A DNA stretch of 64,000 nucleotides from Guadua angustifolia (taxonomy: Eukaryota > Streptophyta > Magnoliopsida > Poales > Poaceae), in NCBI GenBank assembly GCA_036346375.1, contig CM070514.1:15590463-15654462 (forward strand), read 5' to 3'. This document shows positions 31,207 to 43,256 of this stretch, piece by piece. How positions within the stretch are numbered: the first letter of the stretch is position 1; each line of letters opens with the position of its first letter. The notes under the pieces were generated by a model. The model had not been told where the DNA came from and made no database searches. It was given only the letters and a program-made list of their open reading frames with translations. The position numbers were made by a program, and so were the translations under genes.

Positions 31207-32301
31207 TGTATAACTGAAGTCTAGTTTTATTTCTTGTAATTTGTGACTACTAAACCGACAAAACGGACTAACACAACTCGCCAATAGCAAGGAAAGCAAA
31301 AACAACAATTAACGATAAAATTTAAATGATCAACCACAAGCATTGAACTATCCAACCGTGGATGCAGAATTGATCAAAACAACCCAACCACATCGCTGAA
31401 TTAAGCTTAAACCAACCACGCGCCCCTCACAAAACAATCTTCACACCGTCCAATAACTATTAACTGATAGCTACATCAATCAAACATGCATAACGATCGG
31501 ATTACAAAAATACTACAAGCAAGTGATGGATTTGTACCTTAAGCCCTAGCAGCCAGAGCGACGCCTACTGCCTAGGCACGATGCACTCTGGCCCAGCCGC
31601 CTCCATGACTGCCTCCATGTCCAGCCCCTCCCCTATCGGATCCGAATGCTGCAGAGCAATCCTAGAATTAGGCCTCCCTCACCTAACCACACCAAACCAT
31701 ACCAAAATTGAGGCAGGCCAGACAGGTACGTACCTTCATGACGGCGAGGGCGTAGGCAGATGAGTCGACCTGGGAGACACGGAGGATGGGAGTGTGGTGG
31801 ATGCGCGGTATGGGGCGAATTCTGGTGGCGCTAGTGGCCATGACGCGCCAGGGCGCGTCATCGCTAGCGAGGTGCGGTCGCTTGGTGGAGGCGGGGGAGA
31901 GGGATGTGTTTGGGGCAGTGGTGGAGGCCGCAGGGAGGGCGGTAGGTGAGGAGATGGTCATGGTGAGGGACGCCATCGGGAGGAAGTGGTGGGGCTTCGG
32001 TCCAAAGAGGATAAGGGGGAGGAGGAGCCCTGTTTCCTTTTACGTGTGGCAAGGGGAGGCGACGAGAGCACGATTTGGTGAGGAGACTAGGACTAGCCAA
32101 AATATGTGGGATATCCGAATCTACTAATTTGGATATATCCGAAAATATTTTCAAATATCTTGATCCAATGGATAGTACTCTCCGAATCCGAATCCAAAAT
32201 AAAATATCTGAATCCAAAATTATCCGAAAAAATATCTGAATCCGATCCAAAATCGTTCGGTCGATCGATCGGTCGAATTATCCGATCCGATTGCACTCCT
32301 A
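31207..32301. mobile_element. hAT-1 second copy, left end missing
   Basis: Matches hAT-1 from its base 288 onward and keeps the right inverted end (CCGATTGCACTCCTA) and the right duplication GCTAGCTG (32302-32309). Because the left end is missing exactly at the duplication border, it arose by duplication, not by a new insertion. Confidence 0.9.
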
Positions 32302-32309
32302 GCTAGCTG

Positions 32310-32462
32310 CACACGTATATCATCCAAAGCGGTTTGAGTGCGGAGTTCACACCGATTGTATTGTCCTTGAAAGTGATTGACCCATCGTCGTTCTCTCGGA
32401 GAAAGGAGGTCCTCATGATCTCTGTCAGTGTTGCTCCCATGATTGCTTGTGTTTCTTGCCAT
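32310..32462 (-). pseudogene. Gag N-terminus (CRM-C, copy 2)
   Basis: The ATG at 32462 opens a frame MARNTSNHG through HEDLLSPRERRWVNHF and QGQYNRCELRTQ to DDIRVQ at the hAT border. It is in one frame here, unlike copy 1, and so shows the original Gag start better. The rest of Gag is replaced by the truncated hAT copy. Confidence 0.75.
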
Positions 32463-33600
32463 AGTTAGAAGAACAAAAGAGATTTCACATAGATATGAAA
32501 GCTCCTACGAACTACTAGGTTATATCACGTGGGAACTCTTACTCTCAAACTTCCACCAAGTTCTTACAAATACTTACCCTGTAGCTAGGAAAGATACAAT
32601 CGATGTCTGGCTTGTGGTAATCTATACTTAGAACGTGTCAATGCAATTGCAAGTACCTGTTCCTGTATGGATAGTAAAGGTGGAGCTTGGACAGGTATTT
32701 TTTGTAGCAAAGGAAAACTAGAACTACACAAGGCAAAACAAGTTGAATAAACATTCAACAACGGTACTGTGCTGGTCCTAGGCTAGACCATACTAGAGAC
32801 GCGAGCCTGATCACCAACGATGTCATAGAAACGCAATAAGAACATCCTCAACACAAAGCAAGCAGCTAGGGCTCCTCTTCTTTCTCTTTTTTTCTGATTT
32901 TTTTTATTTTTATTTGAGGGAACCCTAAAACTGAATAGTGGACTCAAAAGGACTCCAAGCAACACTCACCACGCACACTTTTTTTGACCAGGGGTCTAAA
33001 GGTAATTAAAAAATACTCTCTCTCTCTAAACTTTGATTTCCGATTATTCTGGTGTGGCTTTTGAAATTGCACCTGCCTTTTCCTTCTTTGATTTGGTGCG
33101 GCTTTTGTAATTGCATGAGCCTTTTTTTCTTTTTCTTTTGATCAACCGAAGCTATGGAAAGAGGAGGGTGCACTACCGACTATTGATGGAAGTTGTGTTG
33201 AAAAAGGAAGGGCAAGACATAACTGTCTTGGGCGTCCAGTGAGGTGGAGTGGCAATTATGGTAGGCTATCTGCTATTTTTGGGGCATGCAAATATGGCTG
33301 GATGTATGGCTGGCCGGTTTGAATCGGGGCGGTTGCACAAAGGAAGCACACGTACAAATTTGTGACGGCTATGTGATAAGAAATCGAAACTTTAAAGGAC
33401 TAAACACAAAGACCAGCAATGACTCGACGATGCAATGCAAATTCAACAAGTATATGAACTAGGCAGCAATAATATAGGCTAAACGAGCTAGTATCAAAAG
33501 GAAATCACATGAATATTTTTTGTACGGTTATTTTCTGGACTCTAGGATGAATAAAACATGTCTAACAACTATGATAGATGTGTTCTCACCAGGCAACTGA
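32463..33600 (-). other. CRM-C leader (copy 2)
   Basis: The duplicate of 29159-30300; no gene is seen. It keeps the T-rich runs and a shorter CT repeat (33016-33028). Confidence 0.7.
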
Positions 33601-33601
33601 T

Positions 33602-33613
33602 GCTCTGATGCCA
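33602..33613 (-). promoter_or_regulatory. primer binding site, duplicate copy
   Basis: The reverse strand reads TGGCATCAGAGC beside LTR-E, the same variant as at 30303-30315. Confidence 0.75.
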
Positions 33614-33615
33614 CT

Positions 33616-34498
33616 TGATGTGCACACGGGGGTGCCCGATCTTCTAATGAGAACGATACATCGATTTGGGAGTTCATGAACTCGTGATCTTGGCTTCCAA
33701 CAATCGCAACGCCACAAACTCAAGTCGATCAACCACGTCCAAATGCGATAGATCCTTATTAATGCTAGCAATCAAGGAACATGCAAGAACAAGTGAGAAG
33801 CAATCTGGCGGGATTAACCAAAAGTCATGAACAAAGGTGAGGTTCTATTTCTCGTGTTGGATGGACTAGTCGACATATGCAAGACGAGGAGGGACGACAA
33901 GGGGTCTACACACACAACAAAACCTAAAGAACAACACACGAAAGTGGTGGCCATCTATAGAGGGGCACCCACACCTGGGGCAGGAGCCAAAGGGGTGCCC
34001 AAACAATGGGTGGCAGCCAGCACCACCAAAACCTAAGGATACATGGGTCTTGGGACCAAAAGAAAGGTGGCGTGGTACCCTGAAGTTCTAGTCCATGAGA
34101 ATCTTCTATGATTTCCTATTACTCCTCAAGGAATTTGACCTTGGGACCAGGTCCGTTAGAAAGCTTGTCTCCCATGCTTTCAAACGAGTGGTCGTACATT
34201 GAAAACGGAGTTCAGGAGCCTAAGATACGCCGGTTTGAAGTTGACATACTGCTGGATGGCCGAACCTTACTCGGCGACAAATAGGGCTTCAATGTGGGCC
34301 TTTCTTGGTATGTGGGCTGTCCTTGGTGAGTGGTTTCATTGTGCTGGTCCAGCAAAGGAGGATGGAAAGGCTATGCTTCTTGATTAAGCCCTTCATGCGA
34401 CGTAGACGAAGTAGCCGCCGAAACACCAAAGGTCGGGGACGATGGTGTTGCTTGGAGAGAAAGGGCAGCGGTTTTATCCATGGTTTGGATGTCCTCAT
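33616..34498 (-). repeat. CRM LTR-E (duplicate of LTR-D)
   Basis: Ends GTGTGCACATCA at 33616 and starts at about 34498. A short second copy of its outer edge (GAGAGAAAGGGTAGCA) follows at 34512-34527. Confidence 0.8.
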
Positions 34499-34507
34499 GG
34501 TTTGTTG

Positions 34508-36490
34508 CCTAGAGAGAAAGGGTAGCATTTTCGATGTATTTCACTCTGGTGCAAACTTTGGACAAAATCCACACGATCAGGGCACGTTTTTGTCAATATT
34601 AACACGAGAGTGAAATCGACCAAAGCAAGTTCTAACATGCCTAACAACACCTAGGAGGACCATTCGGTGTGTTATTAGCATGTTTTGCTCCGGTGCAAGC
34701 ATTCGTCAAAATCCACCTGTTTGGGATCTGTTTTGGTCCAAATTAACACCGGAGTGAAATCGACCAAAATAAGTTCCAATGTGACCAACTACACCTAGGA
34801 GCATCATCCCATGCGCTTTCGTTGCATTTCTCTCTGGTGTAAACTTTCATGAAAATCGACCCATTTGAGACTGTTTTGATCAAAATTAATACCACAAGAA
34901 ATCAACCAAAGTAAGCTCCAATGTGACCAACAACACCTAGGAGGACCATCCAATGCGTTTCAGCGTGTTTCACTCCAGTGCAATCTTTTGTGAAAAAATA
35001 CACCCATTCGGGCACGTTTGGCATGAAATTATCACCTTAGAGAAATCAACCGAAACAAGCTCTAACATGACGGATAACACATAGGAGGACCATCTGGTAC
35101 ATTTTCGGCTCGTTACGCTTCAATGCAATCTTTCGCCAAAATCCACTCGTTTGGGACCCGCTTTGGTCCAAATTGACACCGGTGTGAAATTGACCAAAAC
35201 AGGACCGACAATATGTTCGAGGACCATTCGGTGCATTTTCGGCTCATTTCACTCTGGTACAAACTTTTGTCAAAATCTACCACCCGTTTGGGACCCATTG
35301 GCCGAAGCAAGCTCCAACACAACCAACAAAACCTAGGAATACCATCCGGTGCATTTTCGGTGCCTTTTGCTCCGTTGCGAGCTTTCATCAAAATCCACCT
35401 GTTCAGGGCTCATTTTGGTTAAAGCTAACAACAGAGGGAAATCGACATAGACCACCACTCACATGACCGACAACAACTTGGAGGACAAACCGGTCCATTC
35501 TCGGCGTGCTTCATTCCTATGGAATGCACCCATTTGGGACCCGTTTTGGTCAAAATAAACTCCGAAGTGAAATCGATCGAAACGATCTTTAATGTCACGA
35601 CAACACCAAGGAGGACCATCTAATGTGTTTTCAGTGCGTTGAGCTAAAACACAATCTGCTTTCAAAATCCACCTGTTCGGAACCCGTTTTGGTCAAATTT
35701 AACACCGGAGCAAAATTGAACGAAACAAGCTCCAAATGACCAACAACACCTACAATGACCTTCCAATGCGTTTTCAGCAAGTTTTCGTAAAAATTAAAAC
35801 CAGAGTGAATTCGACCGAAACATCTCCAACGTGATCAACAACACGTAGGGGGACGATCCAGTGTGTTTTCGGTGTGTTGCACTATAGTGTAAGCTTTCGT
35901 CAAAAACACTAGAGTGAAATCGACTGAAAAAGCTACAGTATGAGTGAAAACACTAAGGAGGACCATCCGATTGTTTTATGGCGTGTTTCGCTCCGGTGCA
36001 AGCTTTCGTCAAAATGCACCTGTTCGGGACCCGTTTCACTCCAAATAAACATCGGAGCGAAATCAAACGAAACAAGCTCCAACGTGACCAACAACACCTA
36101 GGAACACCACCCCGTGCATTTTTGGAATGTTTCGCTCCAATGCAAACTTTCATCAAAATACACCTATTGACGAAAATGAGCTCCGGTGTTAATTTCGCCC
36201 GGTGTTAATTTCACTCCGATGTTAATTTCGCTCCGGTGCGAGCTTTCGTCAAAATCCACCTGTTCAAAATTAACACCGAGTGAAATTGACTGAAACAAGC
36301 TCCAATGTTTCCGGTGACACCTAGCAGTATAATCTAGTGCATTTTTGGTGCATTTTGTTTCAGTGTAGACCTTCATAAAATCTACCAGTTCGGAATCCGA
36401 TTTTCTTGAAATTAAACACCAGACCGAAATCGACCGAAACAAGTTCCAACAAGACCAACTAACGCATACGAGGACCATCCGTGGCATTTT
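34508..36490 (+). repeat. satellite block 1 (about 144-bp monomer)
   Basis: About 14 diverged head-to-tail monomers. Anchors such as CCTAGGAGGACCAT recur at 34651, 34795, 34937 and 35081 (spacing 142-144), later with shorter spacings from internal deletions. A typical monomer contains CGCTCCGGTGCAAGC, TCAAAATCCACC, GGGACCCGTTTTGGTC, AATTAACACCGGAGCG and AAACAAGCTCCAAC. Short open frames here are by-products of a monomer length divisible by three. The size is in the range of grass centromere satellites (roughly 135-180 bp), but I cannot match it to a named family. Confidence 0.9.
36181..36236 (-). repeat. mini-array of inverted monomer arm
   Basis: Three units of about 16-17 bp (CTCCGGTGTTAATTTCG and variants at about 36181, 36198 and 36214) are the reverse complement of the monomer segment AAATTAACACCGGAG. 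It is a small inverted insertion inside the otherwise uniform array. Confidence 0.7.
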
Positions 36491-36591
36491 AAACTTATTC
36501 GAGGTTCCAAAACAGCGGAAACCTTGCGGATTCTGCGGTTTCACCGAATCTCGCGTCGGCTCATAGAGAGGCTGGCGAGAACTTAGTCAAG

Positions 36592-37260
36592 TTTAAATTT
36601 GAATTCAAAATTTTGAAAAAATTAGGAAAATTTATCCAAAAAATTTCTAAAAATAGTACTAATTCCTCTATGACCTATAATGTAGAAATTTTTTAAAAAT
36701 ATGAAATTTGAAGACGTTTGTAAGCCTTGCAATATGTACAAAATAGAAAAAATAAAAAAAAAAAAGCCAGCCTATGGGCTTTCAGCACGCCAGGAGGCCC
36801 AGGACCAGGAGTAGGCCAGCTGGCCCACACCGCGTTCCACCCTGGCCGAATGGCCCATTTTTCTTGCAATATACTCCCGAGCAGGGTTCTGAAAAACACG
36901 ATAAACTACGCGATCACCGCAATTTTTGCCTGTCTCGCACCGACTCGGTAGAGTGATCCGGTCGGTAAACCGCCCGACTTTAAATTTGAATTCAAAAATT
37001 TTGAAAAAATTAGGAAAATTTATTCAAAAAATTTCTAAAAATAGTACTAATTCCTCTATGACCTATGGTGTAGAAAGTTTTTTAAAATATGAAATTTGAA
37101 GATGTTTGTAAGCCATTCAATATGTACGAAGTAGAAAAAAAAAAAGAAAGCCGGCCTATGGGCTGAAAGCCTAGGACCGGCAGCAGGCCAGCTGGCCCAC
37201 GACGTGGTCTGCCCTGCCTGAATGGCCCATTTTCCTTGCCATATACTCCCGAGTTTTCCT
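36592..37260 (+). repeat. 387-bp direct repeat at the hAT-2 5' side
   Basis: TTTAAATTTGAATTCAAAATTTTG at 36592 recurs at 36979, and similarity continues through GGCCCACACCGCG/GGCCCACGACGTG and AATGGCCCATTTT to the ACTCCCGAG end. The two copies are about 85-90 percent alike by eye. Confidence 0.85.
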
Positions 37261-38010
37261 GTCGCTCAGCTCAAGCTCCATTATTGATCCTTCGCTTTCC
37301 CCATTGCAGCCTCTGCCGAAGGAGTAGCCGCTGGCGAGATCTGGCCATCGTGCGCGAGAAAACCACTGGCGAATGTCGATTTTTCATGTGGTTTGGGCCA
37401 AAAACCGAGCGGTTTCTGTGGTTTATCGTGGTAAATTTGGTTTCTTCAATTTTCGTTCGATTTCAGGTGAATTTCGTTCGGTTTCTTCGATTTTCGTTTG
37501 GTTTGTAGGAGTTCATTGTATATTTGTATGAGTTCATTGTATATTTGTATGTGTTCATGTTGAATGACTAGTTGATGTGGCGATGCGCTACTCATTGGTA
37601 TGCTATCCGTGGATTCACTAGATTGTATTATTTTGCCATGCAGTTAAATGAACATACATGTGTTGATTTAAGTTGTTACTTATCGTTAGATGATAGATGA
37701 TGGTGAAGGTGACAAATAAATTGATAGAAGTGGTGATTGTGATGCTTTGATTATTATCGTTGTGGCTCTGAATTGTGTGAAGTGTGATCATTCTTTGAGA
37801 CACATGTGATGAATTTTACTCATTGGTTGCGCATATAATGAAATTGGCTCATTGATGCATACTTGTATGTACTATGTAGTACCAATAATTGTGCAAGTAT
37901 GTAAAGTATGAACATTTGTTATCTTATTATTTGTTCAAATACAAAATGGTACTGTTTGTGCAAGTAGCAATATTTCTAGTATGCTTAGTTTTATTGTGTT
38001 GTTTTAATAG

Positions 38011-40690
38011 ATGGCAAATGTCGATGTGGTGTGGGAGCACGGCGAGAAGGTGGGTGTTAGTTTTCGATGCAAGTACTGTCTCAAAGAGAAGAAAGGAGGC
38101 GGTGCAGCCCGATTTAAGCAGCACTTAGCAGGATGTGGTACGTGTGTCGTCCATTGTAGTAAAGTTCCAGCGGACATTCGCGAGTACTTTCAGCGTGAGT
38201 TGGATAGGACAAACAATAAGAGGAAGGAAAGGAGAGATGAGATGATGAGAAAAGAAGCAGCAGCAACTGGAGGTTCCCCACCGAGGCATAGTGTATACTC
38301 AGAGTACACGGTGATGCTGATGAGGAGGCCCAACTGCAGCATGCCATGGCTGCCTCCGGGGCAGAGGCAAAATTTAGAAGTCGGGCAGGTAGGAGGTACG
38401 AGCACGATGGTGGCAGTGGCTCCTCCAGGGGAGCTGGAGATGATCGCGGTCTGTTATCCAGGTTGTTTCACAGTTCATCGCGTCGAGATAGACTACCGGT
38501 GGTGGGAGATTACAACATTAGTTCAGCACGTGCCCCGGTACAACTAAGCATTGACACTCATTCATGGACATAGAAGGGGAAGAGTGGGAAGGATGTAGTC
38601 CATGGCAGGTGGTCTAGATGGTTTCTATCTGCTAGTATCCTAGGGTGAAAAGCAGATAGTCCGTATTTTATTAGCACCATACGGGAAACACAAAAATACG
38701 GTAAGTGAGATTTCAAATACTCACCAAGTTGTACGGCGATTCATAGCTAACATTTATGTTTCATTTGCAGGCGAGGGTATCCTATCCCTGAGTGGACAAG
38801 ATATAGATGGAAAATATTTAGATGCCAACGAAGCAGAAATTAAGAAAAGCTTCACAAAGTTCATGATGGAATGGCCTACGTACGGAGTAACAATCATGTG
38901 TGATTCTTGGACAGGGCCGACACATATGAGTATAATAAACTTCATGATTTATTGTAATGGCACAATGTTCTTCCACAAATCCGTCGATGCCACCGGTGTC
39001 TCCTAGGATGCCTCGTACTTGAGAAAGGTAACTGGTTTTGTTTGTACTCTTCTGAAGTTGAATTAATGTACTCACAATGTAACTGTCGTACTTTGTTTTG
39101 TTTGGTCACGCAGGAAATAGATTCCGTAGTTAACGAGGTGGGTTCAAGAAATGTGGTGCAGATTGTGATGGATAATGGTGCAAACTACAAGAAGGCGTGC
39201 AAGCTCATTACACGATAGCACCACAACATAGTGTGGCAACCTTGTGTGGCCCACACCATTAATTTGATGCTGAAGGATATTGGAGAGTTCCCAAATCATA
39301 CCTCGGCCATCAAGAGTGCAAGAAAAATCTCTCAATGGATATACAACCATTCCAAGATACGTGCTATTATGAAAAAGTATATTGGAGGCGAGTTGGTGAA
39401 GTAGAATGCAACTCGGTTCGGCACTAACTATATGTTGTTGCACAGTTTCCTTCGTCGCAAGGACAACTTCATGCAATAGATGGTTGCCAAAGAATTTCTA
39501 CACTCTCGCTTTCTTGATACCACCGAGAGGAGGTACGTGTATGGTTACCTCTTAAGCTTGGAATGGTGGGATAATCTTCGATCTATTGTGAAGGTGGTGG
39601 AATCATTGTACGCCTTCTTGCGATTTGCTGATCAGGATAGAGTGCCCACATTGAGTGAGACGATCCTATGGTACACCGTAGTGCGGTAGGAGTATGATAG
39701 TTTGTTCCATGAGTCTCCATCAATAAGAGGCATGTACATGGATGTGGTGTACTGATGAATCGATGACTCAACGCGCGACACTTATATGAATGCCGGTAAT
39801 ATATTCTTTCCTACAACATATTACATTGCAGTTGTACATATATAATGTACTTGCACTGACATGCTTCTTTTCACATCATACAGCTGCCACCTTAAACCCG
39901 CGGACTATCTACGTTTATGGAACGACTAACACCTTCTTGCTAAATCTTCGGGATGCCTTTGAAGCCCTTGCTGATGATAATGAAAGCGCTGCGCAAGCTC
40001 TTCATGACTCCAATATGTTCAAAAGGAAGTTTGGATCGTTCTCAACACCTCTAGCTGCGAAGATGGCACTAGATGGCAAAACATCCCCTGGTATTTTTCT
40101 TGCACCGTCTCAAATGTAATGGTAATCTCATCAGTACTATCTATTTTATTCGTTAATTTGCAGCACATTGGTGGGATGTGTTCAGATTGGACACACCCAC
40201 CCTTTAGTGGTTTCATGTATGCCTTATGTCGCAATGCAGGTGTTCTAGCGGTTGTGAGCACAACTAGAGTACATTTGCCTTCATCCATACAAAAGTCCGC
40301 AATCGCCTATCATACAAGAAGCTACATAATCTAGTTTACGTCAACTACAACCTTTGTCTTCGAATTCAAGTTGTAGAAATTCAAAAGTGTTTAGATGAAG
40401 ACGATCCATTCCAGTGGCTTATGGAGCTAACAATATGCGACGATACAAACCCGATCCGATAGTGGATGGAGAAAGGAAGATCCAATGGTGAACCATTACT
40501 TGATGAGGAGGATACAGAGAGTGACACCCCTGTTCCATCACAGCTTATCACAGATCTGGTTCATCCTACTAAGCTAAGAAAGGACACGGGAGCTGCAACC
40601 ATCTCCGAATGGGCTAAAAAGACAGTCGGGGACACTCACACAGGGAAGACGAAGCACCAATCAGTCCCAAGAAGGGATACAACAAAATGA
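38011..40690 (+). pseudogene. hAT transposase (BED zinc finger, DUF659, C-terminal dimerisation region), decayed
   Basis: This enzyme would cut and paste hAT elements. Exon 1 (38011-38700) starts MANVDVVWEHGEKVGVSF, with a BED-type finger (CKYC ... HLAGC), and has a frameshift near 38330. Introns with GT-AG ends fit at 38701-38770, 39028-39113, 39796-39883 and 40091-40163. Exon 2 has the first catalytic Asp region (CDSWTGPTHMSIINF). Exon 3 has the second (VMDNGANY) and the family CVAHTINLML motif. Exons 4-5 read YVYGTTNTFLL, then VRNRLSYKKLHNLVYVNYN and EDDPFQWLMEL, typical of the C-terminal hAT dimerisation part. At least eight stop codons (for example in TR*HH, VK*NA, FMQ*MVA) make it a pseudogene. 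Exon limits are inferred from frame and splice signals. Confidence 0.85.
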
Positions 40691-40784
40691 AGAGCATCCT
40701 CTATAGGTGAATCCCGTTATGTAAGGAGTGATGACTCTACCGAGGTGGGGGATCGTCGGAGCCCAACATACCAAGAGTCCAATG

Positions 40785-40789
40785 ATACC
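40785..40789. repeat. target duplication (left) of CRM solo LTR
   Basis: ATACC before the LTR against ATAGC after it (41658-41662); 4 of 5 bases match. Confidence 0.6.
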
Positions 40790-41657
40790 TGATGAGGACA
40801 TCAAACCCAAGGATATGACCGCTGCCACTACTTCCTCTCCGATTGTGACATCTTCATCGCCAAAGGCCCTTAATCCAGAAGCTCGGTCTTTCAAGCCCAC
40901 ATCAATGGACCAGCGCCCCAATCACGCACCCCCAAGGACAGCCCGCGCTACAAGGAAGGCCCATATGGAAGCTCAAGAAGCCAAAAAGCCCGGTTCGGCC
41001 ATCCAGTAGCACGCCAACTTCCAATAGGTGTAACTCGATCTCCCAGACTCCGTTTTTGGCGTGCGACCACCTGTTGGAAAGCTTAGGAGATAAGCTTTCT
41101 AATGGATCCAACCTAACCTCCAAATTCACTCTAGATTGACAGGAAAACGAAGAACAATGTTACGGGCCAAATCTATCAAGTGCTACGTCACCGTATTTTT
41201 GGGCCCATGGCCCATGGATGGTTAGAGTTGCGTGGTGACCGACTCTAGGGTGGTGGCCGACCCTATTTTGGGCACCCGAAGTCTAGTCTCCACCCTATCT
41301 AATGCCTCGGCCATCGTACTCTGTCGTTTAGATTTTGTTGCGTGTGGTAGACCCCTTGTGCGTCCCTCGTCATGTTCACGTGTGTCGACTAGACCACTCA
41401 TGATGAGAGACATAACCTCACCCTTGTTTCTTTGAGAATATTGGATTGAAATTGCTCTGATCTTGTTCTTGCATGTTCTCGGTTACAGCAGGTACAAGGA
41501 TCGATCGGGTCTTGGATTCGGTTGATCGCCTCATGTGGTGACGTTGCGATTGCTTGGTTGCTGATCTTGTGGTTAGTAGCCGATCCATCTGTCCCGTACT
41601 ACATCAAACTGACGTATCGTTCTCCTCAGAAGATCGGGCCGACCCTAGTGCGCATCA
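40790..41657 (+). repeat. CRM solo LTR (LTR-G, 868 bp)
   Basis: Starts TGATGAGGACATCAAACC and ends GTGCGCATCA, the same family and strand as LTR-A. hAT-2 sequence lies on both sides, with a near-perfect 5-bp target duplication and no internal region. It is therefore a solo LTR left by LTR-LTR recombination. Confidence 0.85.
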
Positions 41658-43256
41658 ATAGCAGCTTCATGATAGACAACAATGGCGGTGGCGATGAAAA
41701 TACCCCCAAACTTACCACGCAGCAATCAGAATAGCCTCAGCCCATCGAATTTATAGGGGAGTCGCAGTTCACTCTTGCGACACAAGATTGAGATCATGGT
41801 ACCCCTCAATCACAGAGGACAACTGTTAAGGGGAAAAAAGGGAAAGGCTGCACAAGCACCATAGGATAGCTGTGCACCACAGGACAACTATAGTTCCTAT
41901 GGCGTCGCTGAGACGCAAGGGAGCTATAGCTCATATAGCAGCTATGACTACGCCATCCCTGATGCTCATGCACAATCTCCCACGCAATGGGTCTATGAGT
42001 GGCACGACCCTGAGTTTTATGCCATGTTGTATCAACAATGGCAAACGACAAGTATATAGACGGGGCAAAGCTGACACGATTACAAGGCGGAGTTGCCAGT
42101 TATACGAGGATTGGCCTTGATGTCCACTGAGGAATACAACGTGGCCAACCAAGTGTTCACACAACAATACTAACCGTAGCCCCGAAGGTAATGTTTCATT
42201 TGCATATTTCATTTCATTGCAACTTGACATAATACTAACATAGCGTCCATACAGGTCCAACATGGCATTTGTGTGGGAACGGCGATGAAAATATGCCGAC
42301 CGTACAAGTTACAACATCAAATGGAAGGTATCTAAATGTAAATGGTATTGATATTTCAATGCCTATTTTTTGCACTTATTAGATTGATATGTCGTTGTTA
42401 TTGAAATGAAAGGTTATTTGTTCACATATTATTGCTAAAGCCTAAATACCTACTTTAAACCTTCAGAATGTCTACAGTAGCAAAGGTCATGCCGAAATTT
42501 TGTTTTAATTGTATGTTCGATTTCATTGCAAGTGAAATTTTGTACTGACATTCTGTTCATATAGGTCGAACATGGCATTTTTGTGACAGTACAAGAATGA
42601 TGAAGCTATGCCTACTCCACAATTTCAATTGAAAGGTATTATAACGTAAATGGTGTTGACAATTGAATGGTAATGAAGTTGTGCATAATTTTGCTACGTG
42701 GTTATGTAAATATGTATCTTTGCACTTGTATGATTATAATATTGCAATGAAAGATTATTTATGGACATATTATTGTGAAATGTCTAATTTACAACTTCTA
42801 AATGTCTAAAATATTGCAAAGTTCATGTCGAATTTTTTTCAAATTTAGGAGAAATCATTCTGGAGTTTTTTCATGTCTTCACATACCTTATTTACATAGT
42901 TATTACATTTTTACTAAAATTTAGCCTTCCCAGTATTTTTACAAATTTTACAAGATTTTTTTGCATTTTTCCCGATTTTTGGTGATTTTCCCCATTTTCC
43001 CGATTTTGGTGGTTTTTTCCCTCATTTTTCGCGGTTTTTCGCCAAAACCGCTCGTTTTTTTGCCCAAACCGAGCAGTTTCGGTTTGCGCGGCTTACCTCA
43101 AAACCACTCGGTTTTTCACAAAAACTGAGTGGTTTTTTGTCAAAAACTACGGTTTTCTCACGAGAGTTTGACCAGGATTCAAAATGGTTTGAATTTACAA
43201 ACTGTTCGGTTTTTCGCGATTTTGCGCGGTTTTTCTCGAAAACCAGTACCCCCGGG
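41658..43256 (+). other. 3' part of hAT-2
   Basis: 41658-42180 looks like decayed coding tail: one frame has NNGGGDENTPKLTTQQSE, another a Tyr/Ser-rich run near 41885-41960. 42180-42850 is AT-rich with no gene. 42930-43250 is packed with CGGTTTT, TTTTCGCG and AAAACCG motifs, probably transposase binding sites near the terminus. Confidence 0.55.

Larger units (their letters stand above)
31207..34506. repeat. 3.3-kb tandem duplication, copy 2
   Basis: Second copy of 27901-31206. Both copies end in the same GATGTCCTCATGGTTTG sequence, the second continuing into GTTGCCTAGAGAGAAAGGG and then satellite DNA. Confidence 0.92.
36501..43256 (+). mobile_element. hAT transposon hAT-2 with transposase pseudogene, split by a CRM solo LTR
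   Basis: It lies between satellite blocks 1 and 2. The left part has two copies of a 387-bp promoter-side segment; the second starts CAGGGTTCTGAAAAAC (36882). The right end is CCAGTACCCC (about 43251), whose complement GGGGTACTGG resembles the left end. Sub-terminal regions are rich in CGGTTTT/AAAACCG motifs. In between lies a multi-exon transposase pseudogene. I could not find a clean 8-bp target duplication, so the exact ends are uncertain. Confidence 0.7.

Noticed and set aside
34508..36490. Series of 60-100 codon open frames on both strands in the satellite (for example 35113-35391, 36164-36544)
   Set aside because: The monomer is close to 144 bp, a multiple of three, so frames without stops repeat from monomer to monomer. 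No domain and no conserved start.
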